Below are positions 30,004 through 38,340 of a DNA stretch of 64,000 nt, one piece after another. Under the pieces are notes generated by a model that had not been told where the DNA came from, did no database searches, and worked only from the letters and a program-made list of their open reading frames with translations. Both the position numbers and the translations under genes were made by a program. This DNA comes from Streptomyces sp. NRRL S-37 (GTDB lineage Bacteria > Actinomycetota > Actinomycetes > Streptomycetales > Streptomycetaceae): the NCBI RefSeq assembly GCF_000721605.1, contig NZ_JOIZ01000008.1, positions 62,001-126,000 of the forward strand, in the 5' to 3' direction. How positions within the stretch are numbered: the stretch's first letter is position 1; the number at the start of each line of letters is the position of its first letter.

Positions 30004-31815
30004 TCAGAAGGTCAGCTGCCAGCCGTTGAGCCAGCCGGTGTCGTAGGAGGCCGTGTCCCGCACCCGCAGCCTCCAGGTGCCGTCGGCGGTCTCGCCGGAG
30101 GCGTCCACCGTGTAGGTGGCGACCACGTCGTCCGCGGAGTCCGAGCCGCTGGCGGACTTCAGCCGGTACACCGAACCGTCCGGTGCCACCAGGTCGACGA
30201 CCAGGTCACCGCGGTAGGTGTGGGTGATGTCCACGCCCACCCGGAGGCCGGACGGCGCGTTGCCGCCGCGGCCGCTCACGGTGATCGGGGACTCGACCGC
30301 CGAGCCGTTGTCCGGGATGGCGACGGCGGTGGTACTGGCGTACGTGGAGCCGGTGGACGTACCGCCCTTGACCGCCTGGACGGTCTTCGCTGCGTCCGCG
30401 AGACCGGCGCCGCAGCCGCCGGAGCAGGTGCCGGGCAGCGCACGGGCGTTGGACTTGATCGCCGACTCGACCTGGGCCGGGGTGAGGGCGGGGTTCGCCG
30501 ACTTCATCAGCGCGGCGAGGCCCGCGATGTGCGGGGTGGCCATGCTGGTGCCCTGGTAGTAGGCGTAGTTCTCGGTCGACGGGGTGCGGGCACCGGAGTT
30601 CAGCGTGGACAGGATGCCGTTGGCCGCGGTCGCGGTCTCACCGCCGGGCGCGGCGATGTCCACGATCGTGCCGTAGTTGGAGTAGGAGGCGCGGTTGCCG
30701 GAGCGGTCGGTGGCGGCGACGGTGATGACGTTGCCGCAGTTGGCCGGGGAGGAGTTGGCGGCGTTCCGGTTCTCGTTGCCGGCCGCGACGACCACCGTGG
30801 TGCCCCGGCTGACGGCGCCGTCGATGGCGCTCTGGGTGGCGGTGGAGCAGGCGCCGCCCCCACCGAGGCTCATGTTGATGACCTTGGCGACGTCGGCGTT
30901 GGCGGGCACGCCGGAGACGGTGCCGCCGGACGCCCAGGTGATGGCGTCGATGATGTCGGAGTCGTAGCCGCCGCACTTGCCGAGCACCCGCACCGGGGAG
31001 ATCTTCGCACCGTACGCGATGCCGGCGACGCCCTTGCCGTTGTTCGTGGCCGCGGCGATGGTGCCCGCCACGTGGGTGCCGTGCCAGGAGGAGCTGCCGC
31101 CGGTGGCCTGGCCGCACTCGCCGGCCGCGTACCAGTCGCCCGGGTCGGCCGGGTTGCCGTCGCGGCCGTCGCCGTCGACGGAGACGGCGGTGTCGGAGAT
31201 GAAGTCGTAACCGCCGACGATGTTCGCGGCGAGATCGGAGTGGGTGACGTACCCGGTGTCGATGACGGCGACGGTGACACCGCTGCCGGTGGTGAGGTCC
31301 CAGGCACCCGGTACGCGCATGCCGGCGGTGGACTCGAACAGGTCCCACTGCCTGCCGTACTCGGTGTCGTTCGGGGTGGCCAGCGGCTTGTTGAGGCGGT
31401 CCGGTACGACATAGGCGACCTGCGGGTCGGCCCGGTACTCGGCGACGACGTCGGCGACGTCCGCCGTGGTGGGCTTCGCGCCCAGGTCGACGAGGGCGGC
31501 GCCGGTACCGAGGCGGCGCCGGAAGCCGACGTCCTCGCCGGCCTTCTCGCCCTTGGCCGCGGCGTCCGCGGCGGCGGCCTTGTCCGACTTCGCCTCGGCG
31601 GCACCGGACTTGTAGCCGACGATGAGCCGCTCGGCCGGGGTGCCCGGGGCGGCCTCGGTGCGGGCCGTGGGGACGGCCGGCGCGCCGGAGGGGGCGTCCT
31701 GGGCGACCGCGGCCTGGGCGGAGGCGGTCGTCAGCAGGGCGACGGAGAGAGCGGCGACGGATATCAGCTTCCGTCTCGGGGAGGAGCCGCGGGAAGTGCT
31801 CGATGAGGTGCGCAA
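30004..31815 (-). CDS. Secreted subtilisin-like serine protease (S8) with P-domain
   Basis: Exported protease of 603 aa. Signal peptide (RRKLISVAALSVALLTTASAQA), I9-type propeptide about residues 50-140 (ERLIVGYKSG, ADPQVAYVVPD), then the S8 domain with the triad Asp in VAVIDTGYVTHSD near 185, His in WHGTHVAGTIA near 245 and Ser in QGTSMATPHIAG near 423. A C-terminal proprotein-convertase P-domain starts near 500 (VESPITVSGRG ... HTYRGDLVVDLVAPDG). I favour TTG 31815 as start because GAAAGG lies 8 bases upstream and it gives a proper signal peptide; the frame is open to 32274. The promoter region holds a 16-bp tandem repeat. Confidence 0.92.
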   Translation of the reverse strand: MRTSSSTSRGSSPRRKLISVAALSVALLTTASAQAAVAQDAPSGAPAVPTARTEAAPGTPAERLIVGYKSGAAEAKSDKAAAADAAAKGEKAGEDVGFRRRLGTGAALVDLGAKPTTADVADVVAEYRADPQVAYVVPDRLNKPLATPNDTEYGRQWDLFESTAGMRVPGAWDLTTGSGVTVAVIDTGYVTHSDLAANIVGGYDFISDTAVSVDGDGRDGNPADPGDWYAAGECGQATGGSSSWHGTHVAGTIAAATNNGKGVAGIAYGAKISPVRVLGKCGGYDSDIIDAITWASGGTVSGVPANADVAKVINMSLGGGGACSTATQSAIDGAVSRGTTVVVAAGNENRNAANSSPANCGNVITVAATDRSGNRASYSNYGTIVDIAAPGGETATAANGILSTLNSGARTPSTENYAYYQGTSMATPHIAGLAALMKSANPALTPAQVESAIKSNARALPGTCSGGCGAGLADAAKTVQAVKGGTSTGSTYASTTAVAIPDNGSAVESPITVSGRGGNAPSGLRVGVDITHTYRGDLVVDLVAPDGSVYRLKSASGSDSADDVVATYTVDASGETADGTWRLRVRDTASYDTGWLNGWQLTF

Positions 31816-32359
31816 GGGGGGTGCCTTTCGTGCCGGTACTCCGGGCAACGCGGAGTGTGGGGAGGAGAATCGATTCGCTTCGTCGTCTTGGCGTCTCGTC
31901 GTCTTGACGTCTCGTCGTCGAAGCAGCGTGGGGTGAATCGAGGTGCGGCGAATCGGCCGGCCGGGCGCGAGCAGCGGTCCGTCCGGGGTCACCGGCGGGC
32001 CGACTGCGGTCGAACGATAGGCAGCGCGCGGGCCGCCCGGATACGGGGGAAACCCTCGATCCGGCCGGGACACCCCCCTCGCCGAAAGGCGGTTGACCAG
32101 GAACGGACCGCTATGCCCGCATCGCCTCGGAGATGAACGCGCCAGGCGCTTCTTCCGTACTGTCGGACTCCTGCGGAGCAGCGCATGAAACGGGTTCCTG
32201 CCCCAAAAGAGGAAAACCGCCCACGAAACGGCTGATACGATCACCAATGTGCTGAGCGAGAGCCAAGCTGGCACAGCAACTCAGTTGCTTGCAGTACACA
32301 ATTGGGCTGGTTCCAACCCGGCTGATGTTGATCGTGTAAGACCTAATGGCCCGCTGGGC
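31816..32359. other. Intergenic region, subtilase promoter side and AT-richer segment
   Basis: The first about 120 bases hold the subtilase promoter region with the palindrome GAATCGATTC (31867-31876) and the tandem repeat at 31881. From about 32140 to 32360 the DNA is visibly less GC-rich, and one plus-strand frame from about 32180 stays open to a TGA at about 32376, reading ...LLAVHNWAGSNPADVDRV. It may be the worn 3' end of a transposon gene; I cannot name it. Confidence 0.4.
31881..31920. repeat. 16-bp tandem repeat (2.5 copies) upstream of the subtilase
   Basis: CGTCGTCTTGGCGTCT at 31881-31896, CGTCGTCTTGACGTCT at 31897-31912 (one difference), and a half copy to 31920. It starts 66 bases before the TTG start, so it could be a multi-site operator or a slippage product. 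Confidence 0.6.
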
Positions 32360-32412
32360 CCATGGGCGACGTGAGTCAGGAATCCCCTTGCTTCAGCTGG
32401 GGGAGGGTTCAA
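32360..32412 (+). mobile_element. Right-end remnant of an IS200/IS605-type element
   Basis: GAGTCAGGAATCCCC, a small hairpin (CCCC..GCT/AGC..GGGG) and GGGGAGGGTTCAA match the conserved right end of IS605-family elements, which in TnpB-bearing members also forms the 3' scaffold of the guide RNA. No tnpA or tnpB is present. The end abuts the AA10 pseudogene exactly at TTCAA (32408-32412), so the element, or a deletion it caused, removed the 5' part of that gene. Confidence 0.55.
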
Positions 32413-33102
32413 GGCGTGGGACAACCTGCGGATGGCGAACATCGGCGGCAGGGACGGGCAGCGGATCCCCGGCAGGTTTTGTGCAGCGGGGGTCCGCCCG
32501 CCTACCGGGGGCTCGACCTGGCCCGTACGGACTGGCCGGCGACCCGGGTGGGACCCGGTGGGGCGCTGCCGATGACGTACGTCTCGACGATCCCGCACAC
32601 CGGCACGTTCCGGATGTATCTGACGGAGCCCGGCTACGACCCGGCGAGGCCGCTCACCTGGGCCGACCTGCCCGAGAAGCCGTTCGCCGAGGTGACGGAT
32701 CCGGCGCTGACGGACGGCGCCCACCGGTTCCGGGCGACCCTGCCGTCGGACCGGACGGGACGTCATGTGCTGTACACGGTGTGGGAGAACAGCAGCACCC
32801 CGGACACGTACTACTCGTGCTCGGACGTGGTGTTCCCGGAGAAGGAGAAGCCGGCGGAACCGGCACGGGAGAGTCCGGCGCGATCGGCACGGAAGAGCGT
32901 GGCGCCTCCGCCACCGTCTCCACGCCCCCGGACGGCGAGCACCCCGACGCCCCGTGTCGCCACGACCGCCGCCACCCTCGCCCCGCACACCACCACCGCC
33001 GCCCCCTCCGGCCCCTCCGCCCCGCTGCTCGCGGGCGGTGCCGCCGCCGTCCTGGTGCTCACCGGTGGCGCCGCGCCGGCCCTGCGGCTGCGCCGGCGCT
33101 GA
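32411..33102 (+). pseudogene. AA10 lytic polysaccharide monooxygenase, 5'-truncated and frameshifted
   Basis: Remnant of a secreted copper enzyme that cleaves chitin or cellulose oxidatively. Frame 1 begins KAWDNLRMANIGGRDGQRIPG at 32411; near 32475-32480 the match passes to another frame, CSGGPPAYRGLDLARTDWPATRV, and continues as STIPHTGTFRMYLTEPGYDPARPL with the likely second copper His, to 33102. The signal peptide, the mature N-terminal His (first copper ligand) and about 40 further residues are missing, replaced by the insertion-sequence end. The C-terminus keeps a Pro/Thr-rich stalk and a hydrophobic helix with an RLRRR tail, as in wall-anchored forms, but no clear LPxTG. Not functional as encoded. 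Confidence 0.75.
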
Positions 33103-33367
33103 ACGGCGGGCGTCCGCGAGAGGGACCGGAGCCGCTCCGTACCGTCCAGGCGGTTCGGCGGCGGACAACGGCCGTACCACACTTACGGTTCATCACAATG
33201 CGGCAGCATCACCTCACTTCACGTGGCTGTTCACTTGACGACCAGTGGTTCCACAGGGTTGGCTCCGGCCCAGCGAGAGTCACCCGGTCGGAGTACGCAC
33301 ACCCGTGCGGTTCCGTCCGTGCTCTCCCCTGCTCTTGCTCGGCCGCACAGCGAGGTCCGCACTCTCC

Positions 33368-34378
33368 ATGAACACTCGTCCCCCGTCCCCACGCCTCACG
33401 AGACGCCGTCTGGCAGCTCTGGCAGCCGCCGTCGGTCTGCTGGCGACCGGCTGCTCCGCCTTCGGCTCGGCCGACGACTCCTCGGACTCCGACGGCGTGG
33501 GCACCTCCGGCGCCGGACGGATCAAGGTCGCGATGGTCACCCACGGCAGCGAGGGCGACGCGTTCTGGGACCGGGTGAAGAAGGGGGCCGAGGCGGCGGC
33601 CGCCAAGGCCGGCATCGAGCTGACGTACCTGAGCGACCCGGACCCCGCGGGACAGGCCGACCTGGTCCGCGAGGCGGTCCGCGACGGTGTCGACGGCATC
33701 GCGCTGACGCTGGCCAAGCCGGCGGCCATGAAGGGCCCGGTCAACGAGGCACGGGCCGCGGACATCCCCGTGGTCGGGCTCAACTCCGGTATCGACGCCT
33801 GGAAGTCGGCGGGGCTGCTGGGGTTCTTCGGCCAGGACGAGAGCGTGGCGGGCCGGGCCGTCGGCGACAAGCTGGACGATCTGAAGGCCGAGCACGCCCT
33901 GTGCGTCGTCCACGAGCGTGGCAACGTTGCCCTGGAGGCCCGCTGCGCCGGCGTGCGGAAGACGTTCGGCGGGATCACCGAGAACCTCTACGTGGACGGC
34001 ACCGACATGCGCGCCGTCTCCGGCATCATCGCCGCCCGGCTGCGGCAGGACCCGACCATCGACGAGGTGATCACCAACGGGGCGGACTTCGCGCTCACCG
34101 CGGTCGACGCCGCCGCGGAGGCGGACAGCGACGCCGACGTCGCCACCTTCGACCTCAACGGCGACCTGGTGGAAGCCGTGCGCGGCGGCAACGTCCAGTT
34201 CGCCGTCGACCAGCAGCCCTATCTGCAGGGCTATCTCGCCGTGGACGCGCTGTGGCTGTACCGGACCAACGGCAACGTCAGCGGCGGCGGGGTCGCGCCC
34301 GTGCTCACCGGACCGGCGTTCGTCACCAAGGCCAACGCCGCCTCGGTCGCCGGGTTCGCCGCCGACGGAACCCGCTGA
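33368..34378 (+). CDS. Sugar-binding lipoprotein (periplasmic-binding-protein type I)
   Basis: 336-aa lipoprotein: twin-Arg-rich start, lipobox LLATGC near residue 30, then a LacI/RbsB-like binding fold (IKVAMVTHGSEGDAFWDRVKKG, DGIALTLAKP, IPVVGLNSGIDAW, LCVVHERGNVALEARC, DEVITNGADFA, FAVDQQPYLQGYLAVDAL). There is no permease or ATPase gene next to it. Instead a conservon histidine kinase starts 51 bases after its stop on the same strand, so it probably presents a ligand to that sensor rather than feeding a transporter; this is inference from position. Start ATG 33368 with a weak ribosome site. Confidence 0.82.
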   Translation: MNTRPPSPRLTRRRLAALAAAVGLLATGCSAFGSADDSSDSDGVGTSGAGRIKVAMVTHGSEGDAFWDRVKKGAEAAAAKAGIELTYLSDPDPAGQADLVREAVRDGVDGIALTLAKPAAMKGPVNEARAADIPVVGLNSGIDAWKSAGLLGFFGQDESVAGRAVGDKLDDLKAEHALCVVHERGNVALEARCAGVRKTFGGITENLYVDGTDMRAVSGIIAARLRQDPTIDEVITNGADFALTAVDAAAEADSDADVATFDLNGDLVEAVRGGNVQFAVDQQPYLQGYLAVDALWLYRTNGNVSGGGVAPVLTGPAFVTKANAASVAGFAADGTR

Positions 34379-34429
34379 CGGGCCGGCCCGTGCGTACTTC
34401 CTCCACCATCCGACCGCTCTAGGACCACG

Positions 34430-36841
34430 ATGTCTCCACGGACAGGTGCCCGGCGCCGTATCGGCTCCATACGTCTCTCGCTGTTCCTCCTCGCCCTGGT
34501 GCCCAGTGTCACCCTCGCCGGCATGTGGGGCCTGACGACGATCCAGATGTTCTCCGAGGGACTGCAACTGCGTTCCCAGACGGAACTGAGCCGGTCGACC
34601 GGCGCGATGGGCACGCACGCCGCGCTCGCGCTGCAGCAGGAGCGCAGGCTGACCGCCGCGTGGCTGACCGCGCCGGAGAGCCCCCGGACCGCCCTCGACG
34701 CGCAACGCGAGAAGACCGACGAGGCGGTGGCGAAGCTGGTCGGCCAGGCGGACGCGATCGCCGAGGCACCGGCACGCATCTCGGACCGCATGTACGGGGT
34801 GCTCGGCTCGGTGGGCAGCCTGGAGTACTACCGGGACCAGATAGACAACCCCGGCGACATCACCGCCGAGGAGGCACTCGAGCAGTACACCTCGATCATC
34901 GACGACCAGATCCACGCCTTCCAGGAACTCTCCCAGGTCGACGACGGGGACCTGACCTCGGAGGCCGAACCGCTGATCTCGCTGGAGCACGTCGCGGAAC
35001 TGGTCTCCGAGGAGGACGCGCTGCTCACCCTCGCCTGGTCCGGCGGAGAGCTCGACGCGGAGAACTGGAGCAGGTTCGCGGAGCTGGTGCACACCCGCAG
35101 CTGGCTGGTCAACGACCAGATCGTGCCCTCCCTGCGCGGCGAGACCAAGACCCAGACCGAGCGGATCCTGCAGAGCGCCGAGTGGCGCGCCCTGCTGGCG
35201 GTCGAGGACCAGGTGCTGTCGACCGCGCCCACGGGCGAGAAGCACACCGTCGAACTGCCCGACCTGCGGGAGCGGTGGGACGAGGCCATGGACCGGGTCT
35301 CCCCGCAGTACGCCGCCATGATCCGGCAGCAGACCGACGCGCTGCTCGTCCGCAGCGCCGACGAGGCCCGCAGCCTGCTGATCACGGCCGCCTCCCTGAG
35401 CGCCGCCGGACTGCTCGCGCTGCTGCTGTGCGTCGGCCTGTCCTGGCGCATCACCCGCTCGCTGTCCCGCCGGCTGCGCGGGCTGCGCATGGCCACCCTC
35501 GGCCTGGCCGAGGAGCGGCTGCCCGACGTGGTGGCCCGGCTGGAGCGGGGCGAGAAGGTCGACCCGGAGTCGGCGACGACCCCGCTGGACTACGGCGACG
35601 ACGAACTGGGGCAGGTCGCGAGCGCGTTCAACACCGCGCAGCGCACCGCCGTGCACACCGCGGTCGAACTCGCCGACGCCCGGCGCGGTTTCCAGAAGGT
35701 CATCCTCGGCATCGCGCGGCAGAGCCAGAACCTGGTCAACCTCCAGCTCAGCAAGCTCGACGCGCTGGAGCGCCGGCACACCGACCCCGAGGTCCTCAAG
35801 GGCCTGTACGAACTGGACTCCACGGCCAGCCAGTTGCGCCGGTACGAGGAGAACCTGGTCATCGTCAGCGGTGAGCGTCCCGGCCGTACCTGGAGCGAGC
35901 CGGTCGCGCTGATCGACATCGTGCGCAGCGCCGTCGGGGAGGTCGCCGAGTACCAGCGGGTGGAGGTGCTCACCGAGGAGGAGGTGTCGCTCGCCCCGCC
36001 CGCGGTGGCCGACGTCATCCACCTGCTGGCCGAGCTGATCGACAACGCGACGGTGTACTCGCCGGCGCCGAGCCCCGTCACGGTGCGGGCGACGGTGGTG
36101 GCCAAGGGCCTCGCGGTCGAGATCGAGGACCGTGGCCTCGGCATGTCGGACGACGACTACGCCTCTCTGAACGCCCAGTTGGCCAAGGCCGCGCAGTTCG
36201 ACGTGGTGGCGCTCGCCGACGACCTCCGGCTCGGCATGTTCGTGATCTCCCAGCTCGCGCACCGGCACGGCGTCTCCGTGACCCTGCGTCCCTCGCCGTA
36301 CGGCGGGACGACGGCGATCGTGCTGATTCCGCACGAGATCGTGGTGCGTGACGTGCCGTCCGGCGGTGACCGGCGGGAGACGCGCGCCGAGGCCGTACGG
36401 GACCGGGCGGACGGCCGGCGCGAGAAGCCCGTGGCCGTCGCTGCGGAGCAGGCCACGGCGCCCCGGGCTGACGGCCGGCGCGAGGAACCCGTGGCCGTCG
36501 GTGCGAAGCAGACCGCGGCGCCCCGGACGGCGGCCGCCGTCCGGCCCGCCCCCGCACCGGCCGTGCCGGTGCCCGCGCCCCGCCGGGACGGGCTCACCCC
36601 GCTCCCCCGCCGGGTGCCGCAGACCAGCCTGGCCGCCGAACTCCGCGAGGGGGCCGTCCCGGACGCCGGGGACGACTCCGGCGACTTCACCGCGGAACAC
36701 GCCGCCTCCTCCCTCGCCGGCTTCCAGCGCGGCACGTCCCAGGCGCGGGACGACGACGGCACCGACGAGGCCGGGCCGCCGGACGAGGCGCACGTGTCCG
36801 CCGCTCCCGCCGAGCTCCCGACTTCGCCCACCGACCGCTGA
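34430..36841 (+). CDS. cvnA: Conservon sensor protein CvnA (NIT-domain histidine kinase-like)
   Basis: Membrane sensor of 803 aa. Helix 1 (LSLFLLALVPSVTLAGMWG) near residue 15 and helix 2 (LLITAASLSAAGLLALLLCVG) near 320 bracket an extracellular nitrate/nitrite-sensing-type (NIT) domain of about 290 residues. HAMP follows, then an ATPase domain with the N-box ELIDNATVYSPAPSP near 535 and DRGLGM near 567. As in other conservon sensors the phosphorylatable His box is not canonical. A Pro/Arg-rich tail of about 160 residues includes an exact-period 20-residue duplication (36410-36529). Followed 29 bp later by cvnB. Conservons relay signals through a roadblock protein and a small GTPase. Confidence 0.9.
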   Translation: MSPRTGARRRIGSIRLSLFLLALVPSVTLAGMWGLTTIQMFSEGLQLRSQTELSRSTGAMGTHAALALQQERRLTAAWLTAPESPRTALDAQREKTDEAVAKLVGQADAIAEAPARISDRMYGVLGSVGSLEYYRDQIDNPGDITAEEALEQYTSIIDDQIHAFQELSQVDDGDLTSEAEPLISLEHVAELVSEEDALLTLAWSGGELDAENWSRFAELVHTRSWLVNDQIVPSLRGETKTQTERILQSAEWRALLAVEDQVLSTAPTGEKHTVELPDLRERWDEAMDRVSPQYAAMIRQQTDALLVRSADEARSLLITAASLSAAGLLALLLCVGLSWRITRSLSRRLRGLRMATLGLAEERLPDVVARLERGEKVDPESATTPLDYGDDELGQVASAFNTAQRTAVHTAVELADARRGFQKVILGIARQSQNLVNLQLSKLDALERRHTDPEVLKGLYELDSTASQLRRYEENLVIVSGERPGRTWSEPVALIDIVRSAVGEVAEYQRVEVLTEEEVSLAPPAVADVIHLLAELIDNATVYSPAPSPVTVRATVVAKGLAVEIEDRGLGMSDDDYASLNAQLAKAAQFDVVALADDLRLGMFVISQLAHRHGVSVTLRPSPYGGTTAIVLIPHEIVVRDVPSGGDRRETRAEAVRDRADGRREKPVAVAAEQATAPRADGRREEPVAVGAKQTAAPRTAAAVRPAPAPAVPVPAPRRDGLTPLPRRVPQTSLAAELREGAVPDAGDDSGDFTAEHAASSLAGFQRGTSQARDDDGTDEAGPPDEAHVSAAPAELPTSPTDR
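36410..36529 (+). repeat. 60-bp tandem duplication in the cvnA tail
   Basis: 36410-36469 and 36470-36529 are the same 60-bp unit with few differences, encoding DGRREKPVAVAAEQATAPRA then DGRREEPVAVGAKQTAAPRT. The frame is kept. Confidence 0.9.
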
Positions 36842-36870
36842 CCGCCGACCGCTTACAAAGGAACACCGTC

Positions 36871-37302
36871 ATGACACGCCCCGTACCCGCCACCCACACC
36901 CAGCTGGACCAGCTGCTGACCGGACTCGTCGAACGGGTCGCCGACGTGAACCAGGCCGTGGTGCTCTCCGAGGACGGACTGGTGGTGAGCAAGTCCACCG
37001 GCTTCCTGCGGGACGACGCGGAACGCCTGGCGGCGACCGCGTCCGGGCTGATGAGCCTCAGCAAGGGCGTCAGCATGGACTTCCGCGGCGGCCCGGTGCG
37101 CCAGGCGCTCATCGAGATGGCGCACAGCTACCTGATCCTCACCTCGGCCGGTCCCGGCGCCCATCTGGTGGTGCTGACCGGTCCGGGCGCGGACGTCGGC
37201 GTGGTGGCGTACCAGATGAACATGCTGGTGAAGAAGATCGGCGAGCATCTCAGCGCGGCCCCGCGGGACATCGCGGGGCCGGCCGTCGACCCCGGCGTGT
37301 GA
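36871..37302 (+). CDS. cvnB: Conservon roadblock/LC7 protein CvnB
   Basis: Cytosolic 143-aa roadblock/LC7 domain protein, likely regulator of the CvnD GTPase. The fold is seen from LDQLLTGLVERVADVNQAVVL near residue 12, DGLVVSKSTG, the helix DDAERLAATASGLMSLSKGV, and strands ending GVVAYQMNMLVKKIGEHL. ATG 36871 follows AAAGGA. It sits between cvnA and cvnC in the invariant conservon order. Confidence 0.93.
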   Translation: MTRPVPATHTQLDQLLTGLVERVADVNQAVVLSEDGLVVSKSTGFLRDDAERLAATASGLMSLSKGVSMDFRGGPVRQALIEMAHSYLILTSAGPGAHLVVLTGPGADVGVVAYQMNMLVKKIGEHLSAAPRDIAGPAVDPGV

Positions 37303-37303
37303 G

Positions 37304-37663
37304 GTGGGCGGAAGCGACTCGGCGGGCCGGCTCGTACGGCCGTTCACCCTGACCGGTGGCCGGACCCGGCCCAGCCGTGCCGACTTCACGCTCATCACGA
37401 CGGTGACGGCGGTGGATCCGCAGCCCGAGGGGGCGGCCCGGCCGCAGCCCGAGCACTCCCGGATCCTGCGGCTGTGCGCCGAGCCGGTGGCGGTCGCCGA
37501 GCTCGCCGCGCGTCTCGACCTGCCCATGAGCGTGGTCGTCATCATGCTGTGCGACCTGCTGGAGGCGGGGCGGATCACCGTCCGCCCGCCGCACCCCGTC
37601 GACCGGACCACGGTGGACCTGGATCTGCTGCAGAAAGTGAGGGAGGGCCTTGGCCGGCTCTGA
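37304..37663 (+). CDS. cvnC: Conservon DUF742 protein CvnC
   Basis: 119-aa DUF742 protein: VRPFTLTGGRTRP near residue 11, DFTLITTVTAV, then a winged-helix-like C-terminal half (ILRLCAEPVAVAELAARLDLPMSVVVIMLCDLLEAGRITV, in parts). GTG 37304 starts one base after the cvnB stop; its 3' end overlaps cvnD by 14 bases. Its biochemical role in conservons is unclear. Confidence 0.92.
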   Translation: MGGSDSAGRLVRPFTLTGGRTRPSRADFTLITTVTAVDPQPEGAARPQPEHSRILRLCAEPVAVAELAARLDLPMSVVVIMLCDLLEAGRITVRPPHPVDRTTVDLDLLQKVREGLGRL

Positions 37664-38246
37664 CACCACCGCGCGGGCGTCCGCCGGACGTTCGGTACCC
37701 GACACGGTCAAGATCCTGATCGCCGGTGGTTTCGGCGTGGGCAAGACGACCATGGTCGGCTCGGTCAGCGAGATCGCCCCGCTGCGCACCGAGGAGCCGC
37801 TGACCATGGCGGGCCTGGACGTCGACGACCTGAACGGCGTCGAGGAGAAACGTGCCACCACGGTCGCGCTGGACTTCGGCCGGATCAGCGTCTCGGACGA
37901 TCTCGTGCTGTACCTCTTCGGCACGCCGGGCCAGCAGCGGTTCTGGTTCATGTGGAACGACCTGGCCGTCGGCGCGCTGGGCGCGGTGGTCCTGGTGGAC
38001 GTGCGCCGGCCCAAGACCAGTTTCGCCGCGATCGACTTCTTCGAGAACCGGGGCATCCCGTTCGTGATCGCCGTCAACGGCTTCCACGGGGAGCACCCGT
38101 ACCCGGTGGAGGACATCCGGGACGCGCTGGCGCTGCCGGACGGCGTGCCCGTGCTGCTGTGCGATGCGCGGGAGCGGGAGTCGTGCCGGGACGTGCTGGT
38201 CGCGCTGATCGACCTGCTGATCGCGGAGGCGGCGCCGGCGGGGTGA
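37650..38246 (+). CDS. cvnD: Conservon small GTPase CvnD
   Basis: 198-aa Ras-like ATP/GTP-binding protein. P-loop GGFGVGKTT near residue 26; switch II FGTPGQQRFWFMW near 90; the G4 site reads VNGF rather than NKxD, as is usual for this bacterial subgroup. TTG 37650 with GGGAGG at 37641-37646 is the start. It completes the conservon; a hairpin 10 bases after the stop (38257-38280) ends the operon. Confidence 0.92.
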   Translation: MAGSDTTARASAGRSVPDTVKILIAGGFGVGKTTMVGSVSEIAPLRTEEPLTMAGLDVDDLNGVEEKRATTVALDFGRISVSDDLVLYLFGTPGQQRFWFMWNDLAVGALGAVVLVDVRRPKTSFAAIDFFENRGIPFVIAVNGFHGEHPYPVEDIRDALALPDGVPVLLCDARERESCRDVLVALIDLLIAEAAPAG

Positions 38247-38256
38247 ACCGCCGGTG

Positions 38257-38280
38257 GGGTGCGGCCGACGGGCCGCACCC
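38257..38280. terminator. Hairpin terminator after the conservon
   Basis: GGGTGCGGCC-GACG-GGCCGCACCC, a perfect 10-bp stem with a 4-base loop, between convergent operons. Confidence 0.8.
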
Positions 38281-38340
38281 CCGGGCGGGTCAGTCCAGGC
38301 CGGCGGGCCGCACCCCCGTGCGGGGTCAGTCCAGGCCGGC
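38270..38340. repeat. 35/36-bp tandem duplication at the 3' end of the osmolyte-binding gene
   Basis: 38270-38304 and 38305-38340 are the same sequence apart from one substitution and one extra base. The second copy holds the last codons and stop of the minus-strand binding-protein gene; the first is a non-coding duplicate that overlaps the terminator arm. Confidence 0.85.

Noticed and set aside
29857..31806. 649-codon plus-strand frame opposite the subtilase
   Set aside because: Gly/Val/Asp-rich shadow; the subtilase on the other strand has an intact catalytic triad.
32111..32299. Small minus-strand ORF of 62 codons before the AA10 remnant
   Set aside because: No ribosome site, no recognisable family, and it lies in a segment with mobile-element traces; not supported as a gene.
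32362..33102. Calling the AA10-like frame from ATG 32362 as a functional secreted protein
   Set aside because: The first residues come from insertion-sequence DNA, there is no signal peptide and the copper-ligating N-terminal His is missing.
33209..36793. 1194-codon minus-strand frame opposite the conservon sensor
   Set aside because: Antisense shadow of the lipoprotein and cvnA genes, rich in low-complexity Arg/Gly/His; no domain seen.
38257..38340. CRISPR-like repeats
   Set aside because: Only two adjacent copies without spacers; better explained as tandem duplication plus terminator.
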